A stretch of DNA of 17,481 nucleotides from contig JNEM01009482.1 in NCBI GenBank assembly GCA_000697335.1, positions 1-17,481 on the forward strand, given 5' to 3'. Source of the stretch: Conidiobolus incongruus B7586. Taxonomy: Eukaryota > Entomophthoromycota > Entomophthoromycetes > Entomophthorales > Conidiobolaceae. Every line of letters starts with the position of its first letter. Position 1 is the first letter of the stretch. Below the pieces are notes generated by a model. It searched no databases, was not told where the DNA came from, and saw only the letters and a program-made list of their open reading frames with translations. The position numbers were made by a program, and so were the translations under genes. Below, piece by piece: positions 1-10,730 of this stretch.

Positions 1-595
1 GCTCTTCCATAACCATTTTATTTTTAGAATCTAGATTCTTCAAATGATTTTCTAATCCTTCAATGTCTGTGCAACTTTGAATAGGAGTCATGTTTTGTAA
101 AACTTGATCGACAGCTTTTAGTTGAGCTAATTGAGATTTATAAGCGCGTGCCAATTCTATATAGACAATAATTAAAAATATATAGATTCAAAGGAAGATG
201 AAAAATTTACCAGGATAACTACTCTCATATTTTTTAAGTTTTTCGAGTTTTTTAATAACGATTTCAGGTAATTTTACTTCGTTGTCTCCATCTAACGATT
301 GTTTTTTCGGAGTAGGTGGTGTAGGAGGTCCCTCCAAAGGATGGGAAAACTTTTGAGAGTCGGAATTAATTTGTTTATCTTGAATTGTATCCTCCATTGT
401 TGAATCGTTCAGACTTTCGACTTCTTCTAATTCAGAATCTACTTTGGGTTGACTGTCGGGAGCAGTAGCGTAAGAATTAATACTTGCTGGACTAGATGGA
501 ATTAGGTCACTAGATGTAGATCTCCTAGCGTTTTCAATAATGGGTATACTATTTTTAACAGCTAAGTTTAAACGGTCCTGAAATTTTGAGAACAT
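1..595 (-). CDS. IMH1: Imh1/GRIP-type golgin, N-terminal part (runs off left edge)
   Basis: Likely a trans-Golgi coiled-coil tether of the fungal Imh1 family, which in yeast is recruited by Arl1-GTP through a C-terminal GRIP domain. That domain would lie outside the window, so it is not seen. Exon 1 is 595-211 and exon 2 is 156 to the window edge. The intron (210-157, 54 nt) has GTAAAT at the donor and TATATAG at the acceptor and joins in phase 1. About 180 residues are visible. A short possibly amphipathic start (MFSKFQDRLNLAVKN) is followed by a Ser/Pro/acidic disordered stretch to about residue 105. A conserved block then begins at about residue 110: LEKLKKYESSYP joins ELARAYKSQLAQLK across the splice, followed by NMTPI and a segment ending NKMVMEE. 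From memory this block matches the fungal golgin pattern of YP-E-L-x-AY, a TP motif and MVMEEL. A TGA lies directly before the ATG in frame, which fixes the start. Family is confident; Imh1 rather than another GRIP golgin is inferred. Confidence 0.8.
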
Positions 596-1466
596 TCAAA
601 AGATATCGATTCCGTTTATGGCCTAATATAACATTTCAGGGTCAGCATATTTGATATATGATAAAAATCATTGTGTTAAAATGTACTATGAAGTTAATAT
701 TACTTTTGATGACTTTTTGTTATTAATTCACAAAGTCACTATAAATAATAAAATTTCATTTAACATTTATTTAATGATACAAATTAATTGTTAAATTATT
801 GATGGGATTTATTTATTTTACTCTCCACAGTCCAATTATTTCTTATTTATTATTAGATTATATTTATCTGATTCGCTCATTTCAAAATAATCTGGTATTG
901 TTTATTATTAATTATGGAATTCAATATTGGCTAAGGAATATTATTTATATTTTTGTTTAAAATTTATTTTACTTAATTACTTTTATATTGATTAGGGTAA
1001 TACTGAAAAACGTATAATTGAAATTATGATATGTTATATTAAAGAACTTTCATAGGAATGCTGTGAACTCAACCTGTGATATTGATAATTCTTTTATACA
1101 TTTCAAATCATGGATCTACACTTTAAATCTGCTTGTTATTCTCATTATAATGAGAGTAAAAAGTAGCTAAATTTGATCAGTATTCCAAAGTAATGGCAAT
1201 ATGGGATATTTATTCAATATAGATTAATCCTTTTCATAACAAAAAAAACTCTATCGAATCGAACCTAATTTACAAATTTTATCAGTTGAATACATAAAAA
1301 AATAATACTCACAAAAGTGGTCAATTGTTAATGATCCATTGAATACAATTAGTTTAATTATTAGTGAGATATATCAGTATAGAATTAAATGAGGAATAAT
1401 TATTTATGTATTTTGAAAATGAATTTAATAATATAATTCATAGAAATTAAACAAAGATCAAATATA
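596..1466. other. Intergenic: golgin promoter side and dynactin 3' side
   Basis: This gene-free, very AT-rich spacer separates two minus-strand genes. It should hold the promoter and 5' UTR of the golgin (near 596) and the 3' UTR of the dynactin gene (near 1466). A CCAAT pentamer lies at 832-836, a TTTGATAT motif at 650-657, and a perfect 16-nt palindrome with arms TCTCATTA/TAATGAGA at 1140-1155. No canonical AATAAA is obvious just after the dynactin stop. No credible reading frame or RNA gene was seen. Confidence 0.6.
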
Positions 1467-4400
1467 TCAAATGGCCAATTTACTCATGACACCTAAAAAC
1501 TGCTGATGAAGCAACTCTCCTCTTCGCTTGTAGGTGTTCATGAGAGCTTGTTGGCTCAAGAATTGTTGTCTAGGATGTTTGGATTGGCTCTTCCACTTCT
1601 TAGGCGTATCAGTCCATTCAGCTAGATTGACAACCCTTGGACATGCTATAGTTCGTTCAAGATCTTTGATGAGATGTTGGGCAGTAACGCTTAATTCATC
1701 AATAGAGTTTTTGACTTGAAGCTTGTCGAGATAGGAGCGCTCTTGGCTTTGCAACATAGTAGAAATCCAGTGAGAATCTAGATTGAGAACGTGGGCCAAA
1801 TGTCGAGCTTTCAATCGAGTGTTTTCTTCTCTCAAGTACTTAAGTCGCCTGTTAAGTGTTTTGATTTGAATCAAATCCATACCATCCAGCTCATTTAAAA
1901 GTTGATGGTCGATATAACTAAAGTTTTCTGAGACTGGGGGTGATTTACCACTGATGGTGCCTCTTCGACTGGGAGAAGCTACGAAAGCAATTCAGTTAAT
2001 GTGAGTCATGATAATGGTAAATTAAAATACTTACATTGCTCTTTACTTTGCGCTTCTTTCAACGCAAAATTTTCCTCTTCAAGCGTTTCGATATCCTTGT
2101 ATAGCTTTTCAAGGGTTCTTTCAAAACTCTGCTCTTGTTCCTTTGCTTTCGCAAGCTGAATCTCTTGCTCCTTAGCCAATTCGGCTTGCTGCTTGTATGT
2201 TTCGCAACGGTGGGTTAGATGTTCAACTTGGAGGAGTGCTTCCTGTAAATTAACGTCTTTTGTCTTGACATCTTTAACCAAGTTAATGATTTCCTCATTC
2301 AATGAATCTAACTTGCGTTCCATGGCTTTATCTACAACTATCTCCTTCTGGAATTCTCTGGATCGAATGACCCAAGGTGCTTCTGCATTGGGTAAATCGG
2401 TCCAAGGGAGTGACTTAGGATCTTCTACAGAGATCTTTTCAGTAATATTAGATAGTAAAGTAATTAGATGATTGATGGTTCGAATGGCTGAGTCAAAAGG
2501 GGCCACTTCATTAAGATTCAAATCTTGCTGAGCACAAATATTGGCAATATTTTGGATACTATTAAATAGAACCGATTCAGAAGCTTGAGTCTTTTCCTTC
2601 AAGTATTCATCTAATTTAGACTGCATAGAAATGCTAAATTGCATTAGTTGCAAATATTCTTGATGGACGGAGGAGCACAAATTGGCTACTTCTGGTTTTA
2701 AACACTTTTGACCCTCGCTTAAGGGCTCTAGTTTCTTCATAAACTTTTTCAATTGGACTCCAAATTGAGAATGGAGATTGAGTAGATCGGCAAGAGGTTC
2801 ATTAAAGTTAGTGGCGATTTGTTCCTTGTTATCTTCATCAATATCAGTATGATTGGTTTCATCTTCATTTCCAAATTCAAAATGCTTTTGAACTATTTTC
2901 AAATTTGTTTCGAATACGTCTAGACCATGAACTACTGCTTGGAACCATAAATAAGGCTCTATAGCTTTCACTCTTTGGTTTTCGGATATATAAGTCTGAG
3001 CCATATGTTCAAATGACGAAGCAAGTGGTCTTAGCTCGTTGATCAACTGATGTGACTGAAACTGTTCTTTCTGTAACATCTGAACTAGATGATCAATAGT
3101 CTTTTCTTGATTTGTCAGCTGGCCATGATATTGGCCAATTTTACTAAATTCAGCTACTGAACAGGTAGAGAGATAGGTGGTAAATGTGTTCATAATGTTA
3201 GAGAATTTTGTTAGCTCATATTGCATCAAGTAATCAGATGCAAGGATAGGAAGCATCGACTTAGGGTTGGCTTGATACTGTGATAAACTTTGGTTCACCA
3301 ATTGAGATCCAATGAGATTGGCCTTGAAGCCCATTCTCTTGAAAATCAGTAAGCAGCTTATCGAGTCATTTTCTTTCTTGAAGAATGATGAAGGAAGATA
3401 TGGCTGTACATAAGATAAATGCTCAATGGCTTGATTGGCATCAAATTTGCGGAGTTCCAAATCGATAGCCTTGGCTTGAGCTTTGGTAACACTGTTTTGA
3501 AGGTGCAAATTAAGATTCATCATAGCTTGTGACTGAGATGAAAGAGCTTCTGTGTGAGTCGCTTGATCAGCTTGTTGATCCCTTAAATGCTGAAGATCAG
3601 CTTGCAGAGTTGAAACTAGATTTCTAAATTGAACGATAGTATTTTCATAGTCAGCAATTGATTCCTGTTGACTTTCGAATCTTCTCACCAATTCTCTAAT
3701 TTGGGCATCTTTGAGATCAATTTCTTCTTGCAACTGCTTAGCAGCTTCAAGATGTGTTTCTTCCAATTCATCGTTAAGCTCTTTTAAAGCTTCTAAATCT
3801 TCAATCACAATTTGCATTTCTTCAATCTTTTCTCCCAAACTGAGGTTTTTCTCTGTTAGTTGCTCGACCAATTCTTCGGAAGCCAAAGCGTCATCCAATC
3901 TCTCTTTCAGCAGTTCAACTTGGTTTTGGCTTTGCTCTAACTGCTCTTTCACTTTATCATGATGATGGCGTAAATCTGCTATAGCGAGAACCTCGCGTTC
4001 TAATTCCTTGATTTTACGCTGAAGCTTGTTTTCAGTTTCAGCTGAAATATCCCTCAATCTAACTAGGGCATCTTTTAATCGTTCATTTTGCTTTTCAAGC
4101 TCAGCAGAATGTTGGGGAAGGGTTGACTGGTCAGGTGAGCCAATAAATGATGCAGATGGATTTTGGTAGACTTGTAGTGAAGTTGTGACTTCAGCCAATC
4201 TCTCCCTCAAAGCGTCTAATTCGTGTGCCAAATTATCGGCTTTTTCTTCAGCCATTTCTTTATCAAGCGCCACCATTTCTAAAGTTTCAGAAACTTCTAA
4301 AGCCTTGAGCTCCATATCTTCCTTCTCTCTGGTAAGGTTATTGATGGTTGATCTTGTTTGTCTCAGTTCAGCTTGCATTTCTGTTAACTTGGCCGTGAGC

Positions 4401-5287
4401 TTATTCTTCAAAGCCAAAAATTGCTCAGTTTCAGCCCGAGACTGTTCAAATTGCTTCCATCTTTCTCTGTCTTCAGCTCTCTTCGCTTCCAAAATTTTTA
4501 GTTTAATTCTAAGCTCTTCATATTGTCGATATGGGATTGGAGGATGGAATTTATCGATTGGGGCCTTGGGCGCAAATTCAAGCTGTTGGTCTTGAGGAGA
4601 AGGAACCTCTTCAGGTGTTTGAGATACATCTTCAGGCTCCTCGCTGATTGGTTGAGAGGCCACGTTAGAAGAATTTGGATCAATTGTGGTTTCAGGAGAT
4701 GTTACTGTAGATAATTCTGGAGAGGTAACATTTGAAGGATTAATAGACAATGAGGTGGCTCTAGCATGACCAGAACTCCTGCGAAGAGCTGGTGTTTCTT
4801 TCAAGCCTGTGGAAGATGCCCTACTATGTCTAGGTCCAGATGGAGAGCCAATAGTAGAAACTGGTCTGGATCTAGTTCTAGGTGCTATATTCTGGAAAAT
4901 GGAATGTGAATAAAATTAATTACGCTCGAAGTTATATTTATATATATATATATATATATATATACTTACTTGATTATATGTAGGAGGGGAAGATAGTAGT
5001 TTAACTTGAGAGGGTCTAACAAACACACCATACTGATCCCTACATTCAAAATAGGATACTCCTTGAACACTTCCATTATTTTTTCCCTTAGGTTCATCAA
5101 GTTCAATGCCTACCCATTTTCCAGTACTAAACGAACCTGAACCAACGAATCTAATTGTCCCTGTAGTACCTTGAACTTCACATCTCATACCAGGGGATAA
5201 CGGAGGTAATTTCGAAGGAGAAACTGTTCCACTTTCTGGACTTCTTTGAGTTCCTGGGATAACAGAGGACTGTGCTCTCCTATGCAT
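1467..5287 (-). CDS. DCTN1: Dynactin subunit p150Glued (DCTN1 / Nip100 / Ssm4 / Ro-3)
   Basis: Largest dynactin subunit. It links cytoplasmic dynein to cargo and to microtubule plus ends. Exons are 5287-4970, 4891-2035 and 1978-1467; the introns are 78 and 56 nt and both donors read GTAAGT. Together they give 3687 nt, 1228 aa and a TGA stop, close to the roughly 1280 aa of the human protein. A CAP-Gly domain spans about residues 33-98, with GxGSFSxGKWVGIEL and the binding-groove motif as GKNNG (68-72) where GKNDG is usual. A Ser/Thr/Pro-rich linker (about 107-220) contains a basic RTRSRP patch. The first long coiled coil (CC1) runs about 225-545 and starts YEELRIKLKILEAKRAEDRE. The conserved dynactin-family domain begins at about 576 with KAIDLELRKFDANQA, then HLSYVQPYLPSSFF. 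A second coiled coil spans about 955-1060 and continues into exon 3 (LKYLREEN). The second exon reads in frame from the splice, so the TTG near 4804 is internal. It is divergent from the protease gene at 6381. Identification is very confident. Confidence 0.96.
4892..4969 (-). other. Dynactin intron 1 with TA microsatellite
   Basis: This 78-nt phase-0 intron has donor GTAAGTA and acceptor TTCCAG. It separates the CAP-Gly exon from the rest of the protein. Reading through instead of splicing gives a run of Ile-Tyr from the TA repeat and then a stop, so splicing is required for a full-length product. Confidence 0.9.
4939..4964. repeat. (TA)13 microsatellite
   Basis: A perfect run of 13 TA units lies inside dynactin intron 1. 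On the minus strand it follows the splice donor directly. Such runs commonly vary in length between strains. Confidence 0.95.
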
Positions 5288-5996
5288 TAGTAATGATTAA
5301 ATAATTAAATTTTATACAAGTCGATAAGATAAATATTTTAGTCAATTAGGTGTTGTTGAAAATATAAATCAATATTAAGTGAATAGTATTAAACTTTTAT
5401 TAATTGAAGAATGATGATAAATCTAATACTACAGAATATTATATGACGATTTCATTTGATATTTGAATTTACTATATTAAGTGATTCAACTATTTGTATA
5501 TCAAATATTTGTTGCTAACGCCATTAGAATATTGAATAATGTGCTATAAATGGTATTTATTTTTATTCTATTAATGAATTATTTTAAATTTCTTTAAATA
5601 ATATAAAAATACATGATATATCATAGTATTGTCTTTATTCTTATCTTGATATAAATAAAAAATAGAAATAGTTTTGCAATTTCTCAAGCATTATCTAATG
5701 ATAAATTGAAATACATTATATTTTATTTTATCAATCCTTAGTATCTTTCAGGTTTTTATTCAAGCTATATATTCCTTTTGTAATCAGTATACTTAAGTAT
5801 CATCAAATACACTTAGAGTTTGATTATGATTTGATCGTTTAGTTGAAAATTTTTTAATTAATATAATATATATATCAAATAAAATTCAAAAACTATGATG
5901 ATTTTCATTTAGATATATATTATTATTCATTATAACTAGAAAATTTTTAATAAAGTGTTTTTATTAAAAAATAATAAATTAAACTATTGAATTTAA

Positions 5997-6003
5997 CCAA
6001 TCA
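5997..6003 (+). promoter_or_regulatory. Putative CCAAT box (CCAATCA)
   Basis: CCAATCA matches the core of the site bound by the HAP/NF-Y complex. It lies about 380 nt before the protease ATG and about 710 nt before the dynactin ATG. NF-Y sites work in both orientations. The match is short, so function is inferred. Confidence 0.35.
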
Positions 6004-6010
6004 CAGTTAA

Positions 6011-6030
6011 ATACTATGAAATCATAGTAT
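6011..6030. repeat. 20-nt near-perfect palindrome in divergent promoter
   Basis: The arms ATACTATGA and TCATAGTAT are perfect reverse complements separated by AA. The palindrome starts 7 nt after the CCAAT box. It could be an operator-like site for a dimeric factor. AT-rich palindromes also arise by chance, so only the structure is certain. Confidence 0.5.
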
Positions 6031-6091
6031 AATATTGAGTTTCAAAAAATAAAAAAATGAAAAACGTAATTTTTAATATTATACTATATTC

Positions 6092-6139
6092 AAGGTTATT
6101 ACTTGCAATATTATTATCGATTATTCTTATAATAACCTT
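6092..6139. repeat. Inverted repeat, 10-bp arms
   Basis: AAGGTTATTA at 6092-6101 pairs perfectly with TAATAACCTT at 6130-6139, with a 28-nt loop. It sits in the divergent promoter about 240-290 nt before the protease ATG. The arms include a GG/CC pair, making chance slightly less likely than for pure AT arms. Function is unknown. Confidence 0.45.
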
Positions 6140-6380
6140 AAATAATATAAGCTAAAAAGTAATTAAATCATAAATTTGATATTATGATTTAAATTAGGAC
6201 ACTAATGTCAATAACTCTGCTAATACAAAGATTTATTCATTAATTTTTAGTCACGGGACTGATCATTTATTGCCTTGAATTTTTTTAAAAAACAATAGTT
6301 AATATCTCTTTAATTTAATTCTAATTATTTTAAAATATAAAACAACCAAAAATTAATTATATCAAGTTGTTATTCAAAAG

Positions 6381-8403
6381 ATGTCTTTGTTAAAATGGAT
6401 TGGAATGGTAGATATTTAACTTAACTTTAAATTTTATAATTAACTCAGTTTAATTTAGTCCCAACCTGGCAAATCCGCTCCAGTAGAAGGAATGCCTAGT
6501 GGAGACGATCGTTATTTTGGCTTAGAAAATGTAATTATTTAACAATTTACTTATAAAATATTCTTTAAATTTTTATTATTTTTATTCAATTACTAATTAA
6601 TTTTTATTGTTTAAATTTAGTTTGGAAATACATGGTAAAATAGATATTTATGTTATATTATCTTATTCTTGAATTAATCATCTATATATCATATCAGTTA
6701 TTGTAATTCTATCCTTCAAGCTCTCTATTTTTGTAAACCATTTCGAAAATGTGTAGCCAATTTCCCTATTCCTTCTGGCCCTTCACCTCCTACAACTCCT
6801 ACCTTATCTAGTTTAGATGGAAGTACACTAAATCTTTCCAATAATGCTACCAATTCAACTCTTCAAGAACCATCTAAATCTAAGCGACGATCAGCCCCAA
6901 GTTTGAGCTTAAGTTCCAAGAGTACTCCTTCACAACCCCAAACACCCACACCGGTGGCTGATGATCCACCAATTCACACTGTGTTAAAAATCGAAGAAAA
7001 TTTATTTACCTCTCTAAAGGATTTATTTTGGAAAATAGAGAGACAAAAGAAAAGGACTGGAGCAATGGCTCCTACACAATTCGTGAATACTGTAAAGAGA
7101 GAGAACGAAATATTTCGTAGTACGATGCATCAAGACGCTCATGAGTTTTTAAATTTCTTGTTAAACAAAATAGCCGAAGATGTTATAGAATTAAAAAAGT
7201 TAGACTTGTCAAAAATTCAATCCCAGTCGGGCGAATCCACGCCAACTCCTGTGAATGAAAAAGAGAACGGAAGTTGTGAAGAAAATAGTATTGAATCAAA
7301 TACTTCTTGGGTTCAAGACTTGTTTGAAGGAATTTTAGTTAATGAAACGAGGTGTTTAACTTGTGAAACAGTAATAATCATCACATATAAATTTGGATTT
7401 TAACTAATTCAATATTTACTAGGTTACTTGCAAGGAAGAGAGCTTTTTAGATCTATCAATTGATATTGAACAAAACTCATCCGTAACGAGCTGTTTGAGA
7501 CAGTTTTCAGCAAGTGAAATGTTAAGACAAAAGAACAAATATTTTTGTGATGTTTGTAATGGATTGCAAGAAGCTGAAAAGAGGATGAAAGTTAAAAAAA
7601 TCCCCAACATTTTAGCATTACATCTTAAAAGATTCAAGTATCAAGAACAATTACAGAAATTTACTAAACTAAGCTATCGCGTTGTGTTTCCTATGACTTT
7701 AAGATTATTTAATACAGTAAGTCACACGTTACCATGTAATGTTTTTGATTACTAATAGTCATTTAGACCCATGATTCTCAAGACACTGATCGTCTATACA
7801 ACTTATTTGCATTTGTAGTTCATATTGGAAGGTACTATAATAATGACAATAATCATATGAATTTCATGTTAAAATTTACTTAGTGGTCCTAACCATGGTC
7901 ATTATGTCGCAGTCGTTAAGAGTGGCGATCATTGGTTGCTATTCGATGATGATATTGTTGAAATGCTTGATGAGGAAGATATTCCCAAATATTTTGGCGA
8001 TTTGCCCGGTGTAGGCTCTGGTTATGTTTTATTCTATGAAGCAGCTGATCTTAATCCTCAAGCAGATGAAAATCATATGAATATGACTATTCCTATTAAT
8101 ACATCAATACCCTTATCTAACCAATCAAGCTTTTCCCTCTCTTCTAATCCTTCTATTATAAATGAAGAAACTGACTTACGTAAAATTGCACCCCCTTCAT
8201 TTGCATTAAATAATCGGGTGGCTTCTTCTCCCAATTTATCTTCAGGATCATCTGGCTGGTTTTCATCCTCTTCAAGAAAAGCCAACAAAGATAAAACTGT
8301 CGAAAAAGGTATACCTAAGCATGACTTTTACCGTACGCCAGATCCTAAAAAAGACAATTTTAATATTCCCACTCCAGCTATGTCAATGGCTACTTGGAGA
8401 TAG
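6381..8403 (+). CDS. UBP9: Ubiquitin carboxyl-terminal hydrolase, USP12/46-CreB-Ubp9 family
   Basis: Cysteine protease that removes ubiquitin. Relatives are human USP12/USP46, Aspergillus CreB and fission-yeast Ubp9, which need WD40 partners (UAF1/WDR48, WDR20, CreC, Bun107/Bun62). Exons are 6381-6407, 6459-6530, 6621-6634, 6698-7370, 7423-7716, 7767-7831 and 7884-8403; introns are 50-90 nt. They give 1665 nt, 554 aa and a TAG stop. The Cys box is [20 protein letters not shown] with nucleophile C38. QDAHEF is at 183-188. The zinc-binding CxxC pairs are C257/C260 (RCLTCET) and C304/C307 (CDVC). Next come [20 protein letters not shown] and KLSYRVVFP. The His box GPNHGHY has catalytic H388, D397 completes the triad before HWLLFDDD, and GYVLFYEA closes the fold near 435. 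A Ser/Thr/Pro-rich insert lies at about 57-125, between the Cys box and QDAHEF, and a Ser-rich tail runs from 436 to 554. The ATG has A at -3. All catalytic and zinc residues are present, so it should be active. Confidence 0.95.
6621..6634 (+). other. 14-nt microexon carrying most of the Cys box codons
   Basis: Exon 3 of the protease is only 14 nt (TTTGGAAATACATG). It is flanked by TTTAG at the acceptor and GTAAAA at the donor. It encodes Phe-Gly-Asn-Thr plus the first two bases of the catalytic cysteine codon, which is completed by T at 6698. Without it the active-site motif is lost and the frame shifts, so its inclusion is obligatory for function. The exon is inferred from protein conservation and splice sites. 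Confidence 0.88.
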
Positions 8404-8444
8404 TTTTAATTTATCGTTTCTTATTTTTCTTAAGCCGATATTTC

Positions 8445-8450
8445 AATAAA
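8445..8450 (+). terminator. Putative poly(A) signal AATAAA
   Basis: AATAAA lies 42 nt after the protease stop codon, a typical place for a cleavage and polyadenylation signal. The hexamer is common in AT-rich DNA, so this is a position-based inference. Confidence 0.4.
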
Positions 8451-9542
8451 ATAAGTTAATATTATCTATATCGTATATATAAATATACACTACTTCAATT
8501 AAATTTAATAATATCTAAACAATAAAATCTATCATTTTTATTTACCAATTCAACAGTATAAGTAATAAAAATAAATGACCTACAACTTAATATAGCTACA
8601 AATAGTGATAAATGTATTAAATTAATAGCAATGCTTAGAATATCATTTAATACAAAATCTCAGAATCGATAGTTATAAAAATTATTTGTATCGAAAGATT
8701 CTGTATGAGAAATTTGTATAATTTCTTCAATTAATATTTCTGATAATCAACTTTTTATATTACAAATTTCATTTCAATATCTTGAAAATTATTTAACATT
8801 CAACAATAGGATTATTTGTTATAATTCTGATTCAATGTCCAATGTCTATCCAAAACAATCCTTTAAAAACACTGCTATCTATATACTGTAATAATAACTT
8901 TAACAATTGAGTCATACTAAAAATTGAATTTGATTTTGCCAAGGAATAAATCAATACTAAAATGGGTATAGTTGAAAATATATTACCAATTTATTATATT
9001 AAACATTGAATATTTGATTTCAAATATTATGACGTTCGAAATTTCAATAGAATTTTATTCAATACTAATGTCGTTGGTCTATTTGACTGATAAAATCTGT
9101 CGGTTGCATTAATTAGTACTATTATTTTTTATAAAACCACATTTATCAGTTTCAATTTTAAAAGATATGAAAATAGAACTTGAAATTTAAATATGATTTA
9201 ATAGTGAATATTGGTCATATTATAAAAAACAACCTTTTTTAAACTTGATGAAGTTTTGAATAATATTATTTATATTTTAATAATGGGTGTATATTTATTG
9301 AAGTTATAATACTAAAAAGGATCATCATAGTATTTATAATTCCAATGTGAACATATTTTATGTATAATTTTATTTCAATTACAGCTGATTTTTTGATTAA
9401 AGAATTCATTTAATTTTGTTGAATAGCCCAGAAATGTGTCAACAAATGGCATTACCTTTTGTAGCATTACCTCTAAATATATGAAAATATTTTGATATAA
9501 TTAATAATGGTACCTTAATCTAGTTGGAGTATAAAAAAATTA

Positions 9543-10300
9543 TATTAGTGTAGAAATTAAGTAATGGCACAATTTTAAAATTAAAATTAAACAAATAAAT
9601 TAATAAATAATATATAAAAATTAATGAATAATACAAAATTAATAGCCTTTTGTATTATTAATAACTCTTTTTTATATTTTTGGTAAGCTTCTAATATTTA
9701 AAAAATAATTCTTTTTATTAAAGACTGAAATTTAATGTTTTACAAACCAATTTAATTTGTTTACAGGAATTTTTTTCCTGTAAGTTGTTTAATTGTCTAA
9801 AACAATTATAATTATATAAGTTATAATCAAGTAAATATACTAGGTATAGTAACTTCCTCTAATTTTTTATATATATAAAATCTTTTACAGCTTTAGCTTT
9901 ATGTATTTTATAATTATTATATAAAATAATAAGTGTTTTTAATTTATATTAAGAATACTATTTAAAAATTATTTTATTTAAAAAAGTAATATATAATTTA
10001 CTATTAATTAATTTTCTTTAAAATATTAAATAAAAAAATTATATACTATTATAATTTATTACAACAATTAACATTTACTTATATTTAAAGTGTTTATTTA
10101 TTAAAATTTATAGAAGGGATTAATTTAACTTAATTTAACATCTTGTTTTATTTTTAAATAAAAGATTATATAAAAGAATTTAAAATTTATTAATTATAAA
10201 TATTCACTGTAAAAACTTTTGTTTTTAGTTATACTTTAATAAGTTTAGTTTAACTATAATTATTTTAATTTTTTTTAGGTTTTTGTTAAATTATAAAGTA
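9543..10300. repeat. Dispersed AT-rich repeat, copy 1 (decayed, unclassified)
   Basis: A stretch beginning TATTAGTGTAGAAATTAAG recurs near the right window edge (17119-17481). The first roughly 280 nt of the two copies align closely, by eye nearly nine bases in ten. After a segment of about 370 nt present only here, similarity resumes at about 10197 and continues to where the second copy leaves the window (matching about 10297). The element may continue toward 10720, where composition stays extreme. No intact coding frame is visible. The family is not recognisable; it could be any class of old mobile element or a non-coding repeat. Orientation relative to any parent element is unknown. Confidence 0.75.
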
Positions 10301-10730
10301 TCTATTTTATATTTTTATTAATTAATTTAAGTTTAAACTTAAGTAAATATAATATGCTTGTATAATTATTATTAAATTACTTTAATAATTCTTTAATAGA
10401 AATAAAAAGATATTTCTTAATATATTTTTTTACTTTATTAATAAGTAAAAAAATAACAATAGAAGTTAATCTTTTAGATTTTAATAAATTTTAAATAATG
10501 TTTTTTCTAGCTTTAAAATTATAAATTTAGTAATATATAGTAGTTTTAAATAAAACACTATCTTTATAAATTGTTTACAAGTTTTAAATGATTTTAAAAG
10601 GTTTATAATTAAGTTTTAAAGATACAAAAATAAAAGCCTTTTGATAATCACAATCTAGTTTAAACATAATTAAATTTAAGTGTAAATTTTAAAATCAAAA
10701 TATTTTAATAAAAAAAATAATAAAAATTGA

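Larger units (their letters stand above)
5288..6380. other. Divergent promoter region, dynactin / ubiquitin protease
   Basis: This 1.09-kb AT-rich spacer lies between two divergently transcribed start codons, so it must hold both promoters. It contains one CCAATCA box, a 20-nt palindrome just beside it, a 10-bp inverted repeat near 6092-6139 and four ATATCAAA/TTTGATAT motifs (5455, 5498, 5872, 6175). No reading frame resembling a conserved protein was seen. Confidence 0.7.

Noticed and set aside
832-836. CCAAT pentamer upstream of the golgin
   Set aside because: Only a 5-nt match (CCAATTA), without the favoured CA/CAG extension seen at 5997 and 15435. Too weak to call as a separate site.
2193-4714. 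Several plus-strand open frames of 60-136 codons opposite the dynactin gene
   Set aside because: They are mirror frames of coiled-coil coding sequence, rich in Ser/Phe/Leu/Cys, with no recognisable domain. The minus-strand frame encodes an unmistakable p150Glued.
7756-7758. Earlier TAG as acceptor for protease intron 5
   Set aside because: Using it shifts the frame to an early stop. The TTTAG ending at 7766 restores [19 protein letters not shown], as in the family.
10327-10342. 16-nt palindrome TTAAGTTT/AAACTTAA
   Set aside because: Short AT-rich palindromes of this length are expected by chance in such DNA, and nothing around it suggests a function.
9541-10720. Possible hidden coding gene or mitochondrial insert in the extreme AT-rich stretch
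   Set aside because: No frame remains open for more than a few dozen codons and no conserved organelle gene or tRNA-like fold was recognised. The match to 17119-17481 fits a dispersed repeat better.
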